Notes: generated from the letters alone by a model not told the origin. Numbered from the stretch's first letter, positions 38,182 to 46,807 are shown. The stretch: DNA of 64,000 bases from Noviherbaspirillum suwonense (GCF_900182955.1 NZ_FXUL01000027.1:24489-88488), one strand, 5' to 3'. A program made the numbers and translations.

Positions 38182-38206
38182 AACCGGAGCGCCATGCGCT
38201 CCGGTT
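38182..38206. other. Perfect 11-bp inverted repeat after the hemerythrin gene
   Basis: AACCGGAGCGC, loop CAT, then GCGCTCCGGTT. It lies 29 bases past the stop of the minus-strand hemerythrin gene and about 200 bases upstream of folE. There is no T-run; a hairpin-type transcript end is likely. Confidence 0.6.
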
Positions 38207-38234
38207 ATTGCAACTGCCCGAAGGAGCAGTAAGC

Positions 38235-38828
38235 TTACAGACGCGAGGCGGCTGCGGTCTTGCCGGCGGCGCGCGACTTGGTCTTGGCTGCAGCCGGCAC
38301 GATGGCGGCGGGAGCCGGCTGCTCGGCCTGGCGCGATTCCTTCATCGCCGCTATTTCCCGGCCCAGCGATTCCAGGTCCATCTTGGCCTTGCGGGCCTTG
38401 GGGAACATTTCCTCTTCCTCTTCCTGCACGTGGTGGTCGATATACTCGCCCAGCACGGTGACCTTGGCGGCCCACTTCGGATCGGACGAATCGCCGGCCT
38501 GGATCTGGGCAATCAGGTCCTTGGCGCTTGCATGTTCGACCTCGGCTTCGTCGAGCAGGTCGGCATCGTCGATCGAATTGCGGGTGGCAGGGTAAAAAAT
38601 CTTTTCCTCGACGTCGGCATGCAGCGTCAGCTCGTCGCAGATCTGCTGGGCCAGCGCCTGCTTGTCGGCGGCGGAACCGTCTTCCTTCATCTTCTCGAAG
38701 GTCTTGAACATCTTCTTCACACGCTTGTGGTCCGCGGTGAGAATGGCGATGGCATCGGTCCTCGACACTTTTGCTGCAGTTTTCTTGGCAGCGGTTTTCT
38801 TTGCTGCAGTCTTCTTGGCGGCGGGCAT
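38235..38828 (-). CDS. Hemerythrin-domain protein with histone H1-like tails
   Basis: A 197-residue protein with a central hemerythrin HHE domain (residues about 24-150). Candidate di-iron ligands lie in LTADHKRVKKMF, LHADVEEKIFYPA, EVEHASAKDL and YIDHHVQEEEEEMFPKA. The N-terminus is a lysine/alanine repeat (AAKKTAAKKTAAKKTAAK), and the C-terminus is again Ala/Lys rich, resembling H1-type DNA-binding tails. It may sense oxygen, NO or iron while bound to the nucleoid; that is inference. It is flanked on both sides by strong inverted repeats, suggesting an independent transcript. Confidence 0.88.
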   Translation of the reverse strand: MPAAKKTAAKKTAAKKTAAKVSRTDAIAILTADHKRVKKMFKTFEKMKEDGSAADKQALAQQICDELTLHADVEEKIFYPATRNSIDDADLLDEAEVEHASAKDLIAQIQAGDSSDPKWAAKVTVLGEYIDHHVQEEEEEMFPKARKAKMDLESLGREIAAMKESRQAEQPAPAAIVPAAAKTKSRAAGKTAAASRL

Positions 38829-38878
38829 GGCAATCTCCAGTGAGTATGAACAATGCGCCGCGTTGGGCGCCTTGCGAA

Positions 38879-38913
38879 CATGATCTGACCGCCCGGAGGC
38901 TGGTCAGATCATG
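38879..38913. other. Perfect 12-bp inverted repeat between hemerythrin and GlsB genes
   Basis: CATGATCTGACC and GGTCAGATCATG are exact complements around an 11-base spacer. It lies 28 bases downstream of the GlsB-type stop on the minus strand and 51 bases upstream of the hemerythrin start. It may end the GlsB transcript or act as an operator for the hemerythrin gene. Confidence 0.6.
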
Positions 38914-38940
38914 AAAACGACTTGCATTTGGTGTTTCGGC

Positions 38941-39210
38941 TTAACGCACCCGGCCACGACGGAACAGGTTGACAATCATCAGCAGCACGACAGCGCCGAG
39001 GAAGGAAACGAACAGCGAAGGCAGGCTGAAATCATTCTGGTTGATCGTGCCGGTGCCGAACAGAGGAGCAAGCAGCCAGCCGCCGAGCAGGGCGCCGATG
39101 ATGCCTACCACAACGTTCAGGAACATGCCTTGCTGCGCGTCCGTGCGCATGACCATGCTTGCAAGCCATCCAAGGATGCCGCCGACTACGATCCAAATAA
39201 TAAAATTCAT
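38941..39210 (-). CDS. GlsB/YeaQ/YmgE family membrane protein
   Basis: An 89-residue inner-membrane protein with three hydrophobic helices and glycine-rich junctions (WIVVGGILGWLASMVM, NVVVGIIGALLGGWLLAPLFG). The family is small, stress-induced and often called transglycosylase-associated, although the function is unproven. AGGAGGAAAT precedes the ATG as a strong ribosome binding site. It is a single gene between two inverted repeats or gaps. Confidence 0.88.
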   Translation of the reverse strand: MNFIIWIVVGGILGWLASMVMRTDAQQGMFLNVVVGIIGALLGGWLLAPLFGTGTINQNDFSLPSLFVSFLGAVVLLMIVNLFRRGRVR

Positions 39211-39472
39211 GATTTCCTCCTGGTTTTGGTTAATTGACTAAGGACTTGTGCCTTGGGAAACAGATTAGCAGCGGCCCCAGGGTGGCGATATAGGACAGGC
39301 ACTCAATGTACTGTAGGAAAAGGTGAATAAATGACATCTTTTCTGCCCACAGCGACAATGGTTGGTCCGACAACAACCGACGGCCTTGCGCGCGCGTAAC
39401 GAAAGATGCAAGGCCAATGGCCTGCCGAAACTTTGATACTGCCGCACGGTCACTCCAGACATCCAGGAGAAC

Positions 39473-40258
39473 ATGCCAATGCCAGAAGAGATACAGCAGA
39501 AGTGGCCACAGAATCTGTGGATCATCCGTCACGGCCAGAGCGCCGGTAATGTCGCGCGCGATGCGGCCGAGGCTGCGGGCCTGCCGCTGATCGATATCGC
39601 GACCCGCGACGTCGATGTGCCGCTGTCCGAACTCGGCGAGCAGCAGGCGGTGGCGCTCGGCCACTGGTTCGCCGCCTTGCCCGAGTCACAGCGTCCGACC
39701 GTCATCCTGAGCTCGCCCTATGCGCGCGCCAGGGCGACGGCGCAGCACATACTCGACCATGCCGGCATCGACCCGGACGAGGTGCAGCTGGTGGCCGACG
39801 AGCGCCTGCGGGAAAAGGAGTTCGGCATACTGGACCGCCTGACGCGGCATGGCATCGTGCAGAAGTATCCGGAACTGGGCGAGCAGCGCGCGCATGTCGG
39901 CAAGTTCTATTTCCGTCCGCCCGGCGGCGAGAGCTGGTGCGACGTGATCCTGCGGCTGCGCAGCCTGCTCGACACCATCATCCGCGAGCATCGCAATGAG
40001 AACGTCGTGGTGGTCGGGCACCAGGTCATCGTCAACTGCTTTCGCTACCTGCTCGAGCGGATGGATGAACAGACCATACTCGAGATGGACCGCCAGGGCG
40101 ACGTTCCCAACTGCTCGATCACATCCTATGAATTCGACCGCACGCTGGGCCGCAAGGGCAAGCTGGCGCCCCGCCTGGTGAATTTCATCGTGCCGCTGCT
40201 GGAAGCCGGCGCGCCCGTCACCAGCGAGCCGGATGTGCCGGCCGCACCCAAATCATGA
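39473..40258 (+). CDS. Histidine phosphatase family protein
   Basis: A 261-residue member of the phosphoglycerate mutase-like superfamily, acting through a phosphohistidine. The catalytic motif is IIRHGQSAGN with H20, and the second histidine is in VVVVGHQVIV. The substrate is unknown. ATGCCA is duplicated at the start, so 39473 or 39479 could be used, with AGGAG just upstream of either. It ends 6 bases before the NAD(P)HX dehydratase gene, so the two probably share a transcript. Confidence 0.88.
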   Translation: MPMPEEIQQKWPQNLWIIRHGQSAGNVARDAAEAAGLPLIDIATRDVDVPLSELGEQQAVALGHWFAALPESQRPTVILSSPYARARATAQHILDHAGIDPDEVQLVADERLREKEFGILDRLTRHGIVQKYPELGEQRAHVGKFYFRPPGGESWCDVILRLRSLLDTIIREHRNENVVVVGHQVIVNCFRYLLERMDEQTILEMDRQGDVPNCSITSYEFDRTLGRKGKLAPRLVNFIVPLLEAGAPVTSEPDVPAAPKS

Positions 40259-40264
40259 GGCCCT

Positions 40265-41176
40265 ATGCCTGAAAAAAATCCGAAGGCTGTCGACGACGCG
40301 CTGTTGCGCGCATGGCCGTTGCCCATGCCCAGCGACGAGGGCGACAAGGAGGAACGCGGCCGCCTGCTGGTGATCGGCGGCTCGCGCGAGATGCCGGGCG
40401 CGGTGATCCTGGCCGCCACTGCCGCCATGCGCGCCGGCGCCGGCAAGCTGGCCATTGCCACCGGCGGCAGCGTGGCGCAGCTGGTGGCGCTTGCGATTCC
40501 CGAATCCCGGGTGATCGGCCTTGAGGAAACCGGCGAAGGCGGCATCGCGACCGGCGCGGCGTCGGCGCTGGAAAGCATGAAGGGCAGGCTCGACGCGGTG
40601 CTGATCGGACCTGGCATGCAGGACGAACCCGCCATCTGCGAATTCGTGCACGCGCTGCTGCCGATGCTGGACGGCGTCAACGTGATCCTCGACGCGGCCG
40701 CGATGGGCGTGGTCTGCGATGCGCGGGCAAGCGGCAGGGAAAGCGGCTTTCTTGGCCGCTACGGCGCGCAGGTGCTGCTCACGCCGCACGCCGGCGAGAT
40801 GGCCCACCTGAGCGGCGCGTCCAAGGAGGAAGTGGCGGACGACCCGGAAGGCATGGCGCGGCGCATGGCGCAGCGCTGGAATGCGACGGTCGCGCTGAAA
40901 GGCCCGGTGACCTACCTCGCCACGCCCGACGGCCGTGTGTGGAAGCACGAGGGCGGCAATGTCGGCCTGGCCGCATCGGGCTCGGGCGACACGCTGGCCG
41001 GCATCATCGTCGGCCTTGCCGCCCGCGGCGCGCCGCTGGAGCAGGCCGGCGCCTGGGGCGTGGCGCTGCATGCGCGGGCCGGCGACCTGCTCGCCGAGCG
41101 CACCGGTCCGCTCGGATTCCTGACACGCGACCTGGCGGCCGAAGTGCCGAAGCTGATGCACGGGCTGCGCGGCTAG
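40265..41176 (+). CDS. nnrD: ADP/ATP-dependent NAD(P)H-hydrate dehydratase
   Basis: Repairs damaged hydrated NAD(P)H (NAD(P)HX) back to NAD(P)H. It has 303 residues of the YjeF C-terminal domain, ribokinase-like fold, with no epimerase domain fused. The catalytic aspartate motif GSGDTLAGIIVGL is intact, as is LLTPHAGEMAHL and GRLLVIGGSREMPGA. The usual DADAL segment reads DAAAM here, losing the second aspartate, which may affect activity. It is cotranscribed with the histidine phosphatase gene. Confidence 0.85.
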   Translation: MPEKNPKAVDDALLRAWPLPMPSDEGDKEERGRLLVIGGSREMPGAVILAATAAMRAGAGKLAIATGGSVAQLVALAIPESRVIGLEETGEGGIATGAASALESMKGRLDAVLIGPGMQDEPAICEFVHALLPMLDGVNVILDAAAMGVVCDARASGRESGFLGRYGAQVLLTPHAGEMAHLSGASKEEVADDPEGMARRMAQRWNATVALKGPVTYLATPDGRVWKHEGGNVGLAASGSGDTLAGIIVGLAARGAPLEQAGAWGVALHARAGDLLAERTGPLGFLTRDLAAEVPKLMHGLRG

Positions 41177-41202
41177 GCAGCCTGCAGCTTCGGCTGCGGC
41201 GT

Positions 41203-42441
41203 CTATTTGGCCTGCGCCACTTCCTGCAGCATGCGCGACATCAGGTACAGGCGCGGCACGATGGTGTCGGTGACGATGTACTCGTCGCGCGCATGGTAGC
41301 CGGCGCCGCCCAGCCCGAAGCTCTCCAGCACGATCGCCTTGCCCGACTTGGCGGCGAAGCCGGCGTCGGTGGCGCCGCCGGTGTTGTCGACCAGCGTCAG
41401 CTTGCGGTCGATCTCGCCATAGATTTCCTGCGCCTTCTTCGCCACCTCGCGGGCGGCCGGGCTGGCGACGAACGGCGGCCTGCCGCGCTCGATGCTCACC
41501 GTGGTCTGGGTGTCGGGCACCAGGCGGTTCTGCACTTTCTCCTTCAGCGCCGCTTCCAGCTTTTCAAAACCGTCCGGCACCGTCAGCCGCATGTCGCCGG
41601 TGGCGACCGCGGCTTCCGGTATCTGGTTGCGCACCTGGCCGGCCTGCGACACGGTCCAGTTCAGCTGCGTGCCCGGCACCGATTTGGCCACGTCCCGCGT
41701 CTGCACCAGCTGGTGCGAAAGCTCGATCAACGCATTGCGGCCGAGTTCCGGCGCGGCGCCCGCATGCGCGGACCGACCCTGCACCTTCAGCGTGACGGTG
41801 CCGGTGCCCGATGCGCCCAGCAGCACGATTTCCGGCTGCGCGGGCGACGGCTCCGACGACAGCACATAGTCTTGCTCGGCGCCCAGGCTGGCGATCAGGT
41901 CGCCGGATCCGATCGACCCGATTTCCTCGTCCGCGTTGAATGCCACGGTCAGCTTGCTGTAGTCGCGCCAGCCGGCATCCTTCAGCAGCTGCAGCGCATG
42001 CAGGATCACTGCGATGCCGCCCTTGTCGTCGGCGATGCCGGGACCGTAGATGCGGTTGCCCTCGACCTTGTACGGCTGGGTCGCCAGGGTGCCGGTCGGA
42101 TAGACGGTGTCCATGTGGGCGATCAGCATCAGGCGCTTGCTGCCAGTGCCGGCCAGGCTGCCGATGACGATGCTGCCCGGGCCGGTGGTCCCCTGCTTCC
42201 GCTCGGTCGACATGCCCAGCGCCTTGAGCCTTCCCTCGGTGTAGTCGGCCATCCGGGCCAGTCCAGCCGCATCCGAACTGCCGGACTCGATCAGCACCAT
42301 GCTCTTCAGCGTCTCGATGACTGCCGGTTCGGCCTTGCGTGCTGCGTCCAGCAATGGTGCGTTGACGCCGGCGGCGACGGCGCCGTGGCTGGCGCCGGTG
42401 ATGGCCAGGGCCAGGAGGGTGGAAAGTAGCGTACGGCGCAT
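41203..42441 (-). CDS. Secreted M20 family metallopeptidase
   Basis: A 412-residue exported zinc peptidase resembling carboxypeptidase G2 (glutamate carboxypeptidase). The signal peptide MRRTLLSTLLALAITGASHGAVAA is followed by the M20 catalytic domain with metal ligands in LIAHMDTVYPTG (H), GIADDKGGIAV (D) and the catalytic glutamate pair in FNADEEIGSIGS. A dimerisation domain sits in the middle (RSAHAGAAPELGRNAL). The start at 42441 was chosen for the signal peptide; an open frame reaches 42570. It may salvage glutamate from folate-like or peptide substrates. Confidence 0.9.
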   Translation of the reverse strand: MRRTLLSTLLALAITGASHGAVAAGVNAPLLDAARKAEPAVIETLKSMVLIESGSSDAAGLARMADYTEGRLKALGMSTERKQGTTGPGSIVIGSLAGTGSKRLMLIAHMDTVYPTGTLATQPYKVEGNRIYGPGIADDKGGIAVILHALQLLKDAGWRDYSKLTVAFNADEEIGSIGSGDLIASLGAEQDYVLSSEPSPAQPEIVLLGASGTGTVTLKVQGRSAHAGAAPELGRNALIELSHQLVQTRDVAKSVPGTQLNWTVSQAGQVRNQIPEAAVATGDMRLTVPDGFEKLEAALKEKVQNRLVPDTQTTVSIERGRPPFVASPAAREVAKKAQEIYGEIDRKLTLVDNTGGATDAGFAAKSGKAIVLESFGLGGAGYHARDEYIVTDTIVPRLYLMSRMLQEVAQAK

Positions 42442-42582
42442 GGTGTTCCTTCGTATTATTGGGATTGGAACGCGTATTTTAGGGAAATGCGGAAAAAGTC
42501 GCCGTACGGCACCAAGTCCACGCCGCCCAAGCCGCCGCGGCGGAATCTGTCCGGCCAGCGTGTGATCCAATGCCCTGCCCCG

Positions 42583-43506
42583 TCACGCCGCCCTGGATGC
42601 GCTTGGGAACACCCTGCCGTGGATGGCGCCCAGGATTGCATCGATAGCCGGATGCTTGATCTTCCGTTCATTCGAGATCGCGTAGAACTGCTCCTTCACC
42701 GGCGACAGCGCGCCTACCGGCACCGCGTCGAACTGGTCACGCACGTCCTTTTCCAGCGCCGACGGCGCCGGGAACAGGCCCAGGCCGCTGCGGCCGAATG
42801 TATTGAGCAGCGCATTGTCGTCGAACTCGCCGACGACGTCGGCGCGCACATCATGGCTTTCGAGCCACTGGTCGATACGGCCGCGAATCGCATTGTTGCG
42901 GGTGGGCAGCAGCAGCGGCGCGCCATTCAGGCTGGCGGGGAAACCCGGCGCATACCGTGCCGCCAGCGCCGGCAGGCCGAACAGCGTGATCTCGCTCTCC
43001 CCGAGCAGGTGGCTGAACACGCGCAAGGTCGTGCCCGAGGGCACGGGCCGGTCGGTCAGCACCACGTCGAGCTTGTGCAGCGACAGGTCGCCCAGCAGCG
43101 CGTCGAACTTGTCCTCGAAACAGACCAGCCTGACCCGCTGCGGCAGCGCCAGCGCGGCTTCGAGCAGGTGCGACGAGATCAGCTTGGGCAGCGAGTCCGA
43201 AATGCCGACGGTCAGGCGCATCGTATGCTCGATGTCGGAGGTGGCCAGCGTGTCGAGCATCTGCTCGCCCAGCAGGAAGATCTGGTCCGCGTAGGACAGG
43301 GCGATGCGCCCGGCCTCGGTCAGCGTCAGCCGCCGGCCCTGCGGCGCCAGCAGCGCCTTGCCTACCGACTGTTCGAGCAGGCTGAGCTGGGCGCTGATGG
43401 TCTGGACCGCGACGTCGAGGCGCTCCGCGGCGCGCGTGATGCTGCCTTCCTTGGCCACCACCCAGAAGTAATACAGGTGGCGAAAATTGATTCCGGTCGT
43501 TTTCAT
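42583..43506 (-). CDS. nhaR: LysR family regulator, NhaR type
   Basis: A 307-residue LysR regulator closest to NhaR: the N-terminus reads NFRHLYYFWVVAKEGSITRAAERLDVAVQTISAQLSLLEQ, with the winged helix-turn-helix at about 8-66. In E. coli NhaR responds to Na+ and osmotic stress and activates nhaA and osmC. Its target here is not shown, and no nhaA gene is in the window. It diverges from the Bax-inhibitor-like gene; a palindrome with LysR-type T-N11-A form lies right upstream. Confidence 0.9.
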   Translation of the reverse strand: MKTTGINFRHLYYFWVVAKEGSITRAAERLDVAVQTISAQLSLLEQSVGKALLAPQGRRLTLTEAGRIALSYADQIFLLGEQMLDTLATSDIEHTMRLTVGISDSLPKLISSHLLEAALALPQRVRLVCFEDKFDALLGDLSLHKLDVVLTDRPVPSGTTLRVFSHLLGESEITLFGLPALAARYAPGFPASLNGAPLLLPTRNNAIRGRIDQWLESHDVRADVVGEFDDNALLNTFGRSGLGLFPAPSALEKDVRDQFDAVPVGALSPVKEQFYAISNERKIKHPAIDAILGAIHGRVFPSASRAA

Positions 43507-43507
43507 T

Positions 43508-43522
43508 TTCGTATTTTACGAA
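43508..43522. promoter_or_regulatory. Palindrome TTCGTA-N3-TACGAA in the nhaR upstream region
   Basis: A perfect dyad directly before the nhaR start, at the end of the divergent region shared with the Bax-inhibitor-like gene. Its layout fits a LysR-type autoregulatory box; binding by NhaR is inferred, not seen. A related site lies at 47875-47889. Confidence 0.5.
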
Positions 43523-43652
43523 GTAATGTTCCCATTATCTTCGCTTTTAACAGTAAAGCAATCTGTTTAGGATGTTCGGTGACCAAGGCTGTCAGGTTTT
43601 CCCTGCAGTTCGTTTCAGTCGTTCTTATGCATTACAACCAAGGAGTCGGGTC

Positions 43653-44327
43653 ATGAATGATCGTTACACCACCTTACGCCACGATGGCGCAACGACGGTG
43701 ATGGATGGCGCAGCGCATCGCGTGCTGCGCAATACCTATATGCTGCTATCGCTGTGCCTCGGATTCGCCGCCGTCACCGCCGGCACCGCCGCGGCGATGG
43801 GCCTGCCCCATCCGGGCATCCTGATCACGCTGGTCGGCTATTTCGGACTGATGTTCCTGGTCACGAAAAACCGCGACAGCGGGCGGGGCGTCGTCTTCCT
43901 GTTCGCGCTGACCGGTTTCATGGGTTACACCCTGGGCCCGATCATCAGCACCTACCTGAAAATGCCGAACGGCACCCAGGTGGTGATGACCGCGCTGGGC
44001 GGAACCGCCGCAATCTTCCTGGCGCTGTCGGCTTATGCGCTGACGACCAAGCGCGACCTGTCCTTCATGGGCGGTTTCCTGATGGTCGGCGTGCTGGTCG
44101 CCTTCCTCGCAGGCATCGCGGCGATTTTCCTGAACATTACCGCGCTGTCGCTTGCGGTTTCCGCAGTATTCGTGCTGCTCATGTCCGGCATGATCCTGTA
44201 CGAGACCAATAACATCGTTCGCGGCGGAGAGACCAACTACGTGCTGGCGACGCTGTCGCTGTTCGTGTCCATCTTCAACCTGTTCACGAGCCTGCTGCAC
44301 TTGCTGGGCTTTAGCAGCAAGGAATAA
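43653..44327 (+). CDS. Bax inhibitor-1 / YccA family membrane protein
   Basis: A 224-residue inner-membrane protein with about seven helices, of the BI-1/YccA family, some of which modulate FtsH proteolysis. The segment FLFALTGFMGYTLGPI and the C-terminal SLFVSIFNLFTSLLHLLG are family marks. The start at 43653 (MNDRYTTLRHDG) follows AAGGAGTCGGGTC. It diverges from nhaR, which may control it. A terminator-like hairpin follows. Confidence 0.92.
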   Translation: MNDRYTTLRHDGATTVMDGAAHRVLRNTYMLLSLCLGFAAVTAGTAAAMGLPHPGILITLVGYFGLMFLVTKNRDSGRGVVFLFALTGFMGYTLGPIISTYLKMPNGTQVVMTALGGTAAIFLALSAYALTTKRDLSFMGGFLMVGVLVAFLAGIAAIFLNITALSLAVSAVFVLLMSGMILYETNNIVRGGETNYVLATLSLFVSIFNLFTSLLHLLGFSSKE

Positions 44328-44365
44328 ACGTTGTCTCCGGACGCAATCCTGCGTCCGGCCTGTCG

Positions 44366-44397
44366 GGCGTCGTTCCCTGGGACGACGCCTTTATTTT
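44366..44397 (+). terminator. Terminator-like hairpin after the Bax-inhibitor gene
   Basis: GGCGTCGT and ACGACGCC form an 8-bp stem around TCCCTGGG and are followed by TTTATTTTT. A smaller hairpin (CCGGACGCA/TGCGTCCGG) precedes it at 44337-44358. The pair ends one transcript just before terC. Confidence 0.75.
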
Positions 44398-44422
44398 TCG
44401 TAATGAACCGCTGGAGAACTAC

Positions 44423-45151
44423 ATGCTGGAAATGCTTGCCGACCCACAGATATGGATTGCCTTTGCCACCCTCACCGCGCTTGAACTCGTGCTTGGCATC
44501 GACAACATCATTTTTATTTCCATTCTGGTCGACAAGCTGCCGATCGAACGCCGCGAGGTCGCCCGCCGGATAGGCCTGTTTGGCGCCATGTTCATGCGCA
44601 TCGGCCTGCTGATGACGCTGGCATGGATCGTCGGCATGACCGCGCCGCTATTCACGGTTCTCGGCCAGGATATTTCCGGACGCGACCTGGTGCTGATACT
44701 TGGCGGCCTCTTCCTGCTGTGGAAGAGCGTGGGCGAGATACACCAGACCATCGAAGGCGAGGAAGAAGGCGCCACGGCGGGCGGCGCGGTCAAGGCGACG
44801 TTCGGCGCGATCATCCTGCAGATCATGGTCATCGATATCGTCTTTTCGCTGGATTCCATCATCACCGCGGTCGGCATGGTCCGGGAAGTCGGCGTGATGA
44901 TTGCCGCCGTGATCGCGTCTGTCGCCCTGATGATGCTGTTCGCCGGGCCGATCGGCCGTTTTGTCTCGGCCAACCCTACCATCAAGATGCTGGCGCTGGC
45001 CTTCCTGGTCGTCATCGGCGTGGTGCTGATCGCGGACGGATTCGGTTACCACATGCCAAAGGGATACATATACACTGCAATGGCTTTTTCGCTGCTTGTG
45101 GAACTGCTGAACATGAAGATGCGCAAACATCATGGCCGCCGTTCGCAATGA
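44423..45151 (+). CDS. TerC family integral membrane protein
   Basis: A 242-residue membrane protein of the TerC/YgaF-type family, many of which export manganese or other metals or link to tellurite resistance. Family features are ELVLGIDNIIFISILVDKLP near the N-terminus and MVIDIVFSLDSIITAVGM in the second half, with the aspartates needed for metal binding. A short terminator separates it from the Bax-inhibitor gene, so it is its own unit. I see no yybP-ykoY-type leader before it. Confidence 0.9.
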   Translation: MLEMLADPQIWIAFATLTALELVLGIDNIIFISILVDKLPIERREVARRIGLFGAMFMRIGLLMTLAWIVGMTAPLFTVLGQDISGRDLVLILGGLFLLWKSVGEIHQTIEGEEEGATAGGAVKATFGAIILQIMVIDIVFSLDSIITAVGMVREVGVMIAAVIASVALMMLFAGPIGRFVSANPTIKMLALAFLVVIGVVLIADGFGYHMPKGYIYTAMAFSLLVELLNMKMRKHHGRRSQ

Positions 45152-45234
45152 AGGAAGCGATGCGCTCCCCGGTGCGCAACCTTTCCAGATGTCCACAGTC
45201 AAATCCGGACTACCACTTTTGAAAGGACAGGATC

Positions 45235-45486
45235 ATGAGGCTGGATATTTACAGGCGTCCCGAGAGCAACGGTCATTTCTCCTACCTTGCCGTGCCTGAG
45301 GGCAAGAAGATCCCGGAGGAAGCGATCAGCGTGGATTGGGAAGAAGCCGACCGTGGCGTTGAAGTGGCCGACGGAGAGTCTTCACTGAAAGACTTCTCTA
45401 TCGAAGAGCCGATGCAGCAGATCAGTGCGAAAGGCTACGCCATCACCAGCATCAAGACCCTGGGCGACCCGACGCCCATGCCTTAA
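45235..45486 (+). CDS. Small conserved protein (DUF6139-like)
   Basis: An 83-residue acidic protein starting MRLDIYRRPESNGHFSYLAV, resembling a small family of Burkholderiales (DUF6139, assigned from memory with moderate trust). No motif points to a function. GAAAGGACAGGATC before the ATG is a good ribosome binding site. A degenerate tandem repeat follows its stop. Confidence 0.65.
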   Translation: MRLDIYRRPESNGHFSYLAVPEGKKIPEEAISVDWEEADRGVEVADGESSLKDFSIEEPMQQISAKGYAITSIKTLGDPTPMP

Positions 45487-45540
45487 GCAGCACATTGCGG
45501 GCCGGCCAGCACGGCCCGCAAGCGGCTCCCAATTCCGCGC

Positions 45541-45655
45541 AATGCAGTTCGCCCCGCAATCAGTTCAGCAATTTATCCGGCAGTTCACCTCGCAGTTACC
45601 TCAGCAATTCACTACGCAGTCACCCCAGCAGTTCACCACGCAATTCACACCAGGT
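45541..45655. repeat. Degenerate 12-15-bp tandem repeat (CAGTTCACC type)
   Basis: About eight imperfect copies of CAGTTCACCxCGCA occur in a row between the DUF6139-like gene and the AI-2E-type gene. The plus-strand frame reads glutamine-, phenylalanine- and threonine-rich (QQFTTQ), with no start signal I trust. It ends just inside the coding end of the next gene. Confidence 0.7.
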
Positions 45656-46661
45656 CGTTGTCTGACAATTCCCGTTTCAGATACGCATACAGGACCGGCG
45701 CCGCAATCACGCCCGGCACGCCGAATACCGCCTCCATCACCAGCATCGCCGCCAGCAATTCCCAAGCGCGCGCATCGATATGATGGCCGATGATTTTGGC
45801 GTTCAGGAAGTATTCCAGCTTGTGTATCGTGACCAGGAAGACCAGCGACGCCACTGCCGTGTGCAGCGAGTGGGAGAGGCCCACGACAACCAGCACGGTA
45901 TTGGAAATCAGGTTGCCGATCACCGGCAGCAGGCCGGCAACGAAGGTGACGGCGATCATGGTCTTGGACAGCGGCAGGCGCACGCCGGCCAGCGGCAGGG
46001 CCACATAAAGGAATAATGCGGTGAACGCCGCGTTAATTGCGGCAATGCGGACCTGGGCAAAGACGATCTGCTCGAACGACAGCGCCAGCGCGACGACCCG
46101 CGCATGCAGCGCCGCAGCCAGCGGCTTGTAATTCTTCGGCTCGGTCGTGTCGTACAGCGCCGCCATGGCGCCGACCACCATGCCGATCAGGATATGGGCA
46201 ATGGTGCGCCCGGCCTGCTCTCCCACGCCTCGCGCCTCGACCGCATGATCCCGCATGTAACGCGTCAGCATCTCGCGCAGCGACTCGACGCTGGTGGGCA
46301 GGTGGGCGCGCAGCCATTCAGGCAATTGCTCGCGGGAGGCCTGGATCACATCGGCGACTTTTTCCAGCAGCCGCGTGGTGCGCGCAGGGTCGGACTGGAA
46401 ATAGTCGAAGATCCACCAGATGCCGCCGCTGAGCGCGGCCACGATCATCGCGCTCAGGATCGCCACGGCAATCATGCGCTGGCGCTCTCCGCTGATCTTG
46501 CGGCCCAGCACGGGCGCCAGCAGGTGGACCAGCGCAAACACCAGCAGGCCGGAGAACAATGCCGCCAGCAGGCCCTTGTACAGCACCACAAGCAGCATGA
46601 TGGCGGTCAGGATATAGGAAGCAATGACGGGACCGTTATAGCGGCTCTGTGCAAGTGGCAT
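45645..46661 (-). CDS. AI-2E family transporter (PerM/YdiK type)
   Basis: A 338-residue inner-membrane protein with about eight hydrophobic helices, family AI-2E_transport. N-terminal hairpin SYILTAIMLLVVLYKGLLAALFSG, then the typical ALPLAGVRLPLSKTMIAVTFVAGLLPVIGNLISNTV segment. Family roles range from AI-2 export to Na+/H+ or unknown transport, so the substrate stays open. Its last codons overlap the tandem repeat. Confidence 0.88.
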   Translation of the reverse strand: MPLAQSRYNGPVIASYILTAIMLLVVLYKGLLAALFSGLLVFALVHLLAPVLGRKISGERQRMIAVAILSAMIVAALSGGIWWIFDYFQSDPARTTRLLEKVADVIQASREQLPEWLRAHLPTSVESLREMLTRYMRDHAVEARGVGEQAGRTIAHILIGMVVGAMAALYDTTEPKNYKPLAAALHARVVALALSFEQIVFAQVRIAAINAAFTALFLYVALPLAGVRLPLSKTMIAVTFVAGLLPVIGNLISNTVLVVVGLSHSLHTAVASLVFLVTIHKLEYFLNAKIIGHHIDARAWELLAAMLVMEAVFGVPGVIAAPVLYAYLKRELSDNDLV

Positions 46662-46716
46662 GTTTTATAAGGTTCGGGAATCTGGCGGTACCTTACCCTA
46701 GTTTGGCGCCGCCAAC

Positions 46717-46747
46717 AAAAAAACCGCCCGCGGTTTCCCGCGGGCGG
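46717..46747 (-). terminator. Rho-independent terminator of the Tim44-like gene
   Basis: On the minus strand, a 10-bp perfect stem (CCGCCCGCGG with CCGCGGGCGG, 4-base loop) is followed by seven T residues. It lies about 60 bases past the Tim44-like stop and ahead of the AI-2E-type gene. Confidence 0.92.
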
Positions 46748-46807
46748 CCTGGCGATCCTGCTGCCGGTTTTCCTGGTGCGGAGCGCCCACCGGGCGCCCT
46801 GCATGCG

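Noticed and set aside
44328..44422. yybP-ykoY manganese riboswitch before terC
   Set aside because: The short leader only has two simple hairpins, the second terminator-like; the conserved riboswitch core is not visible.
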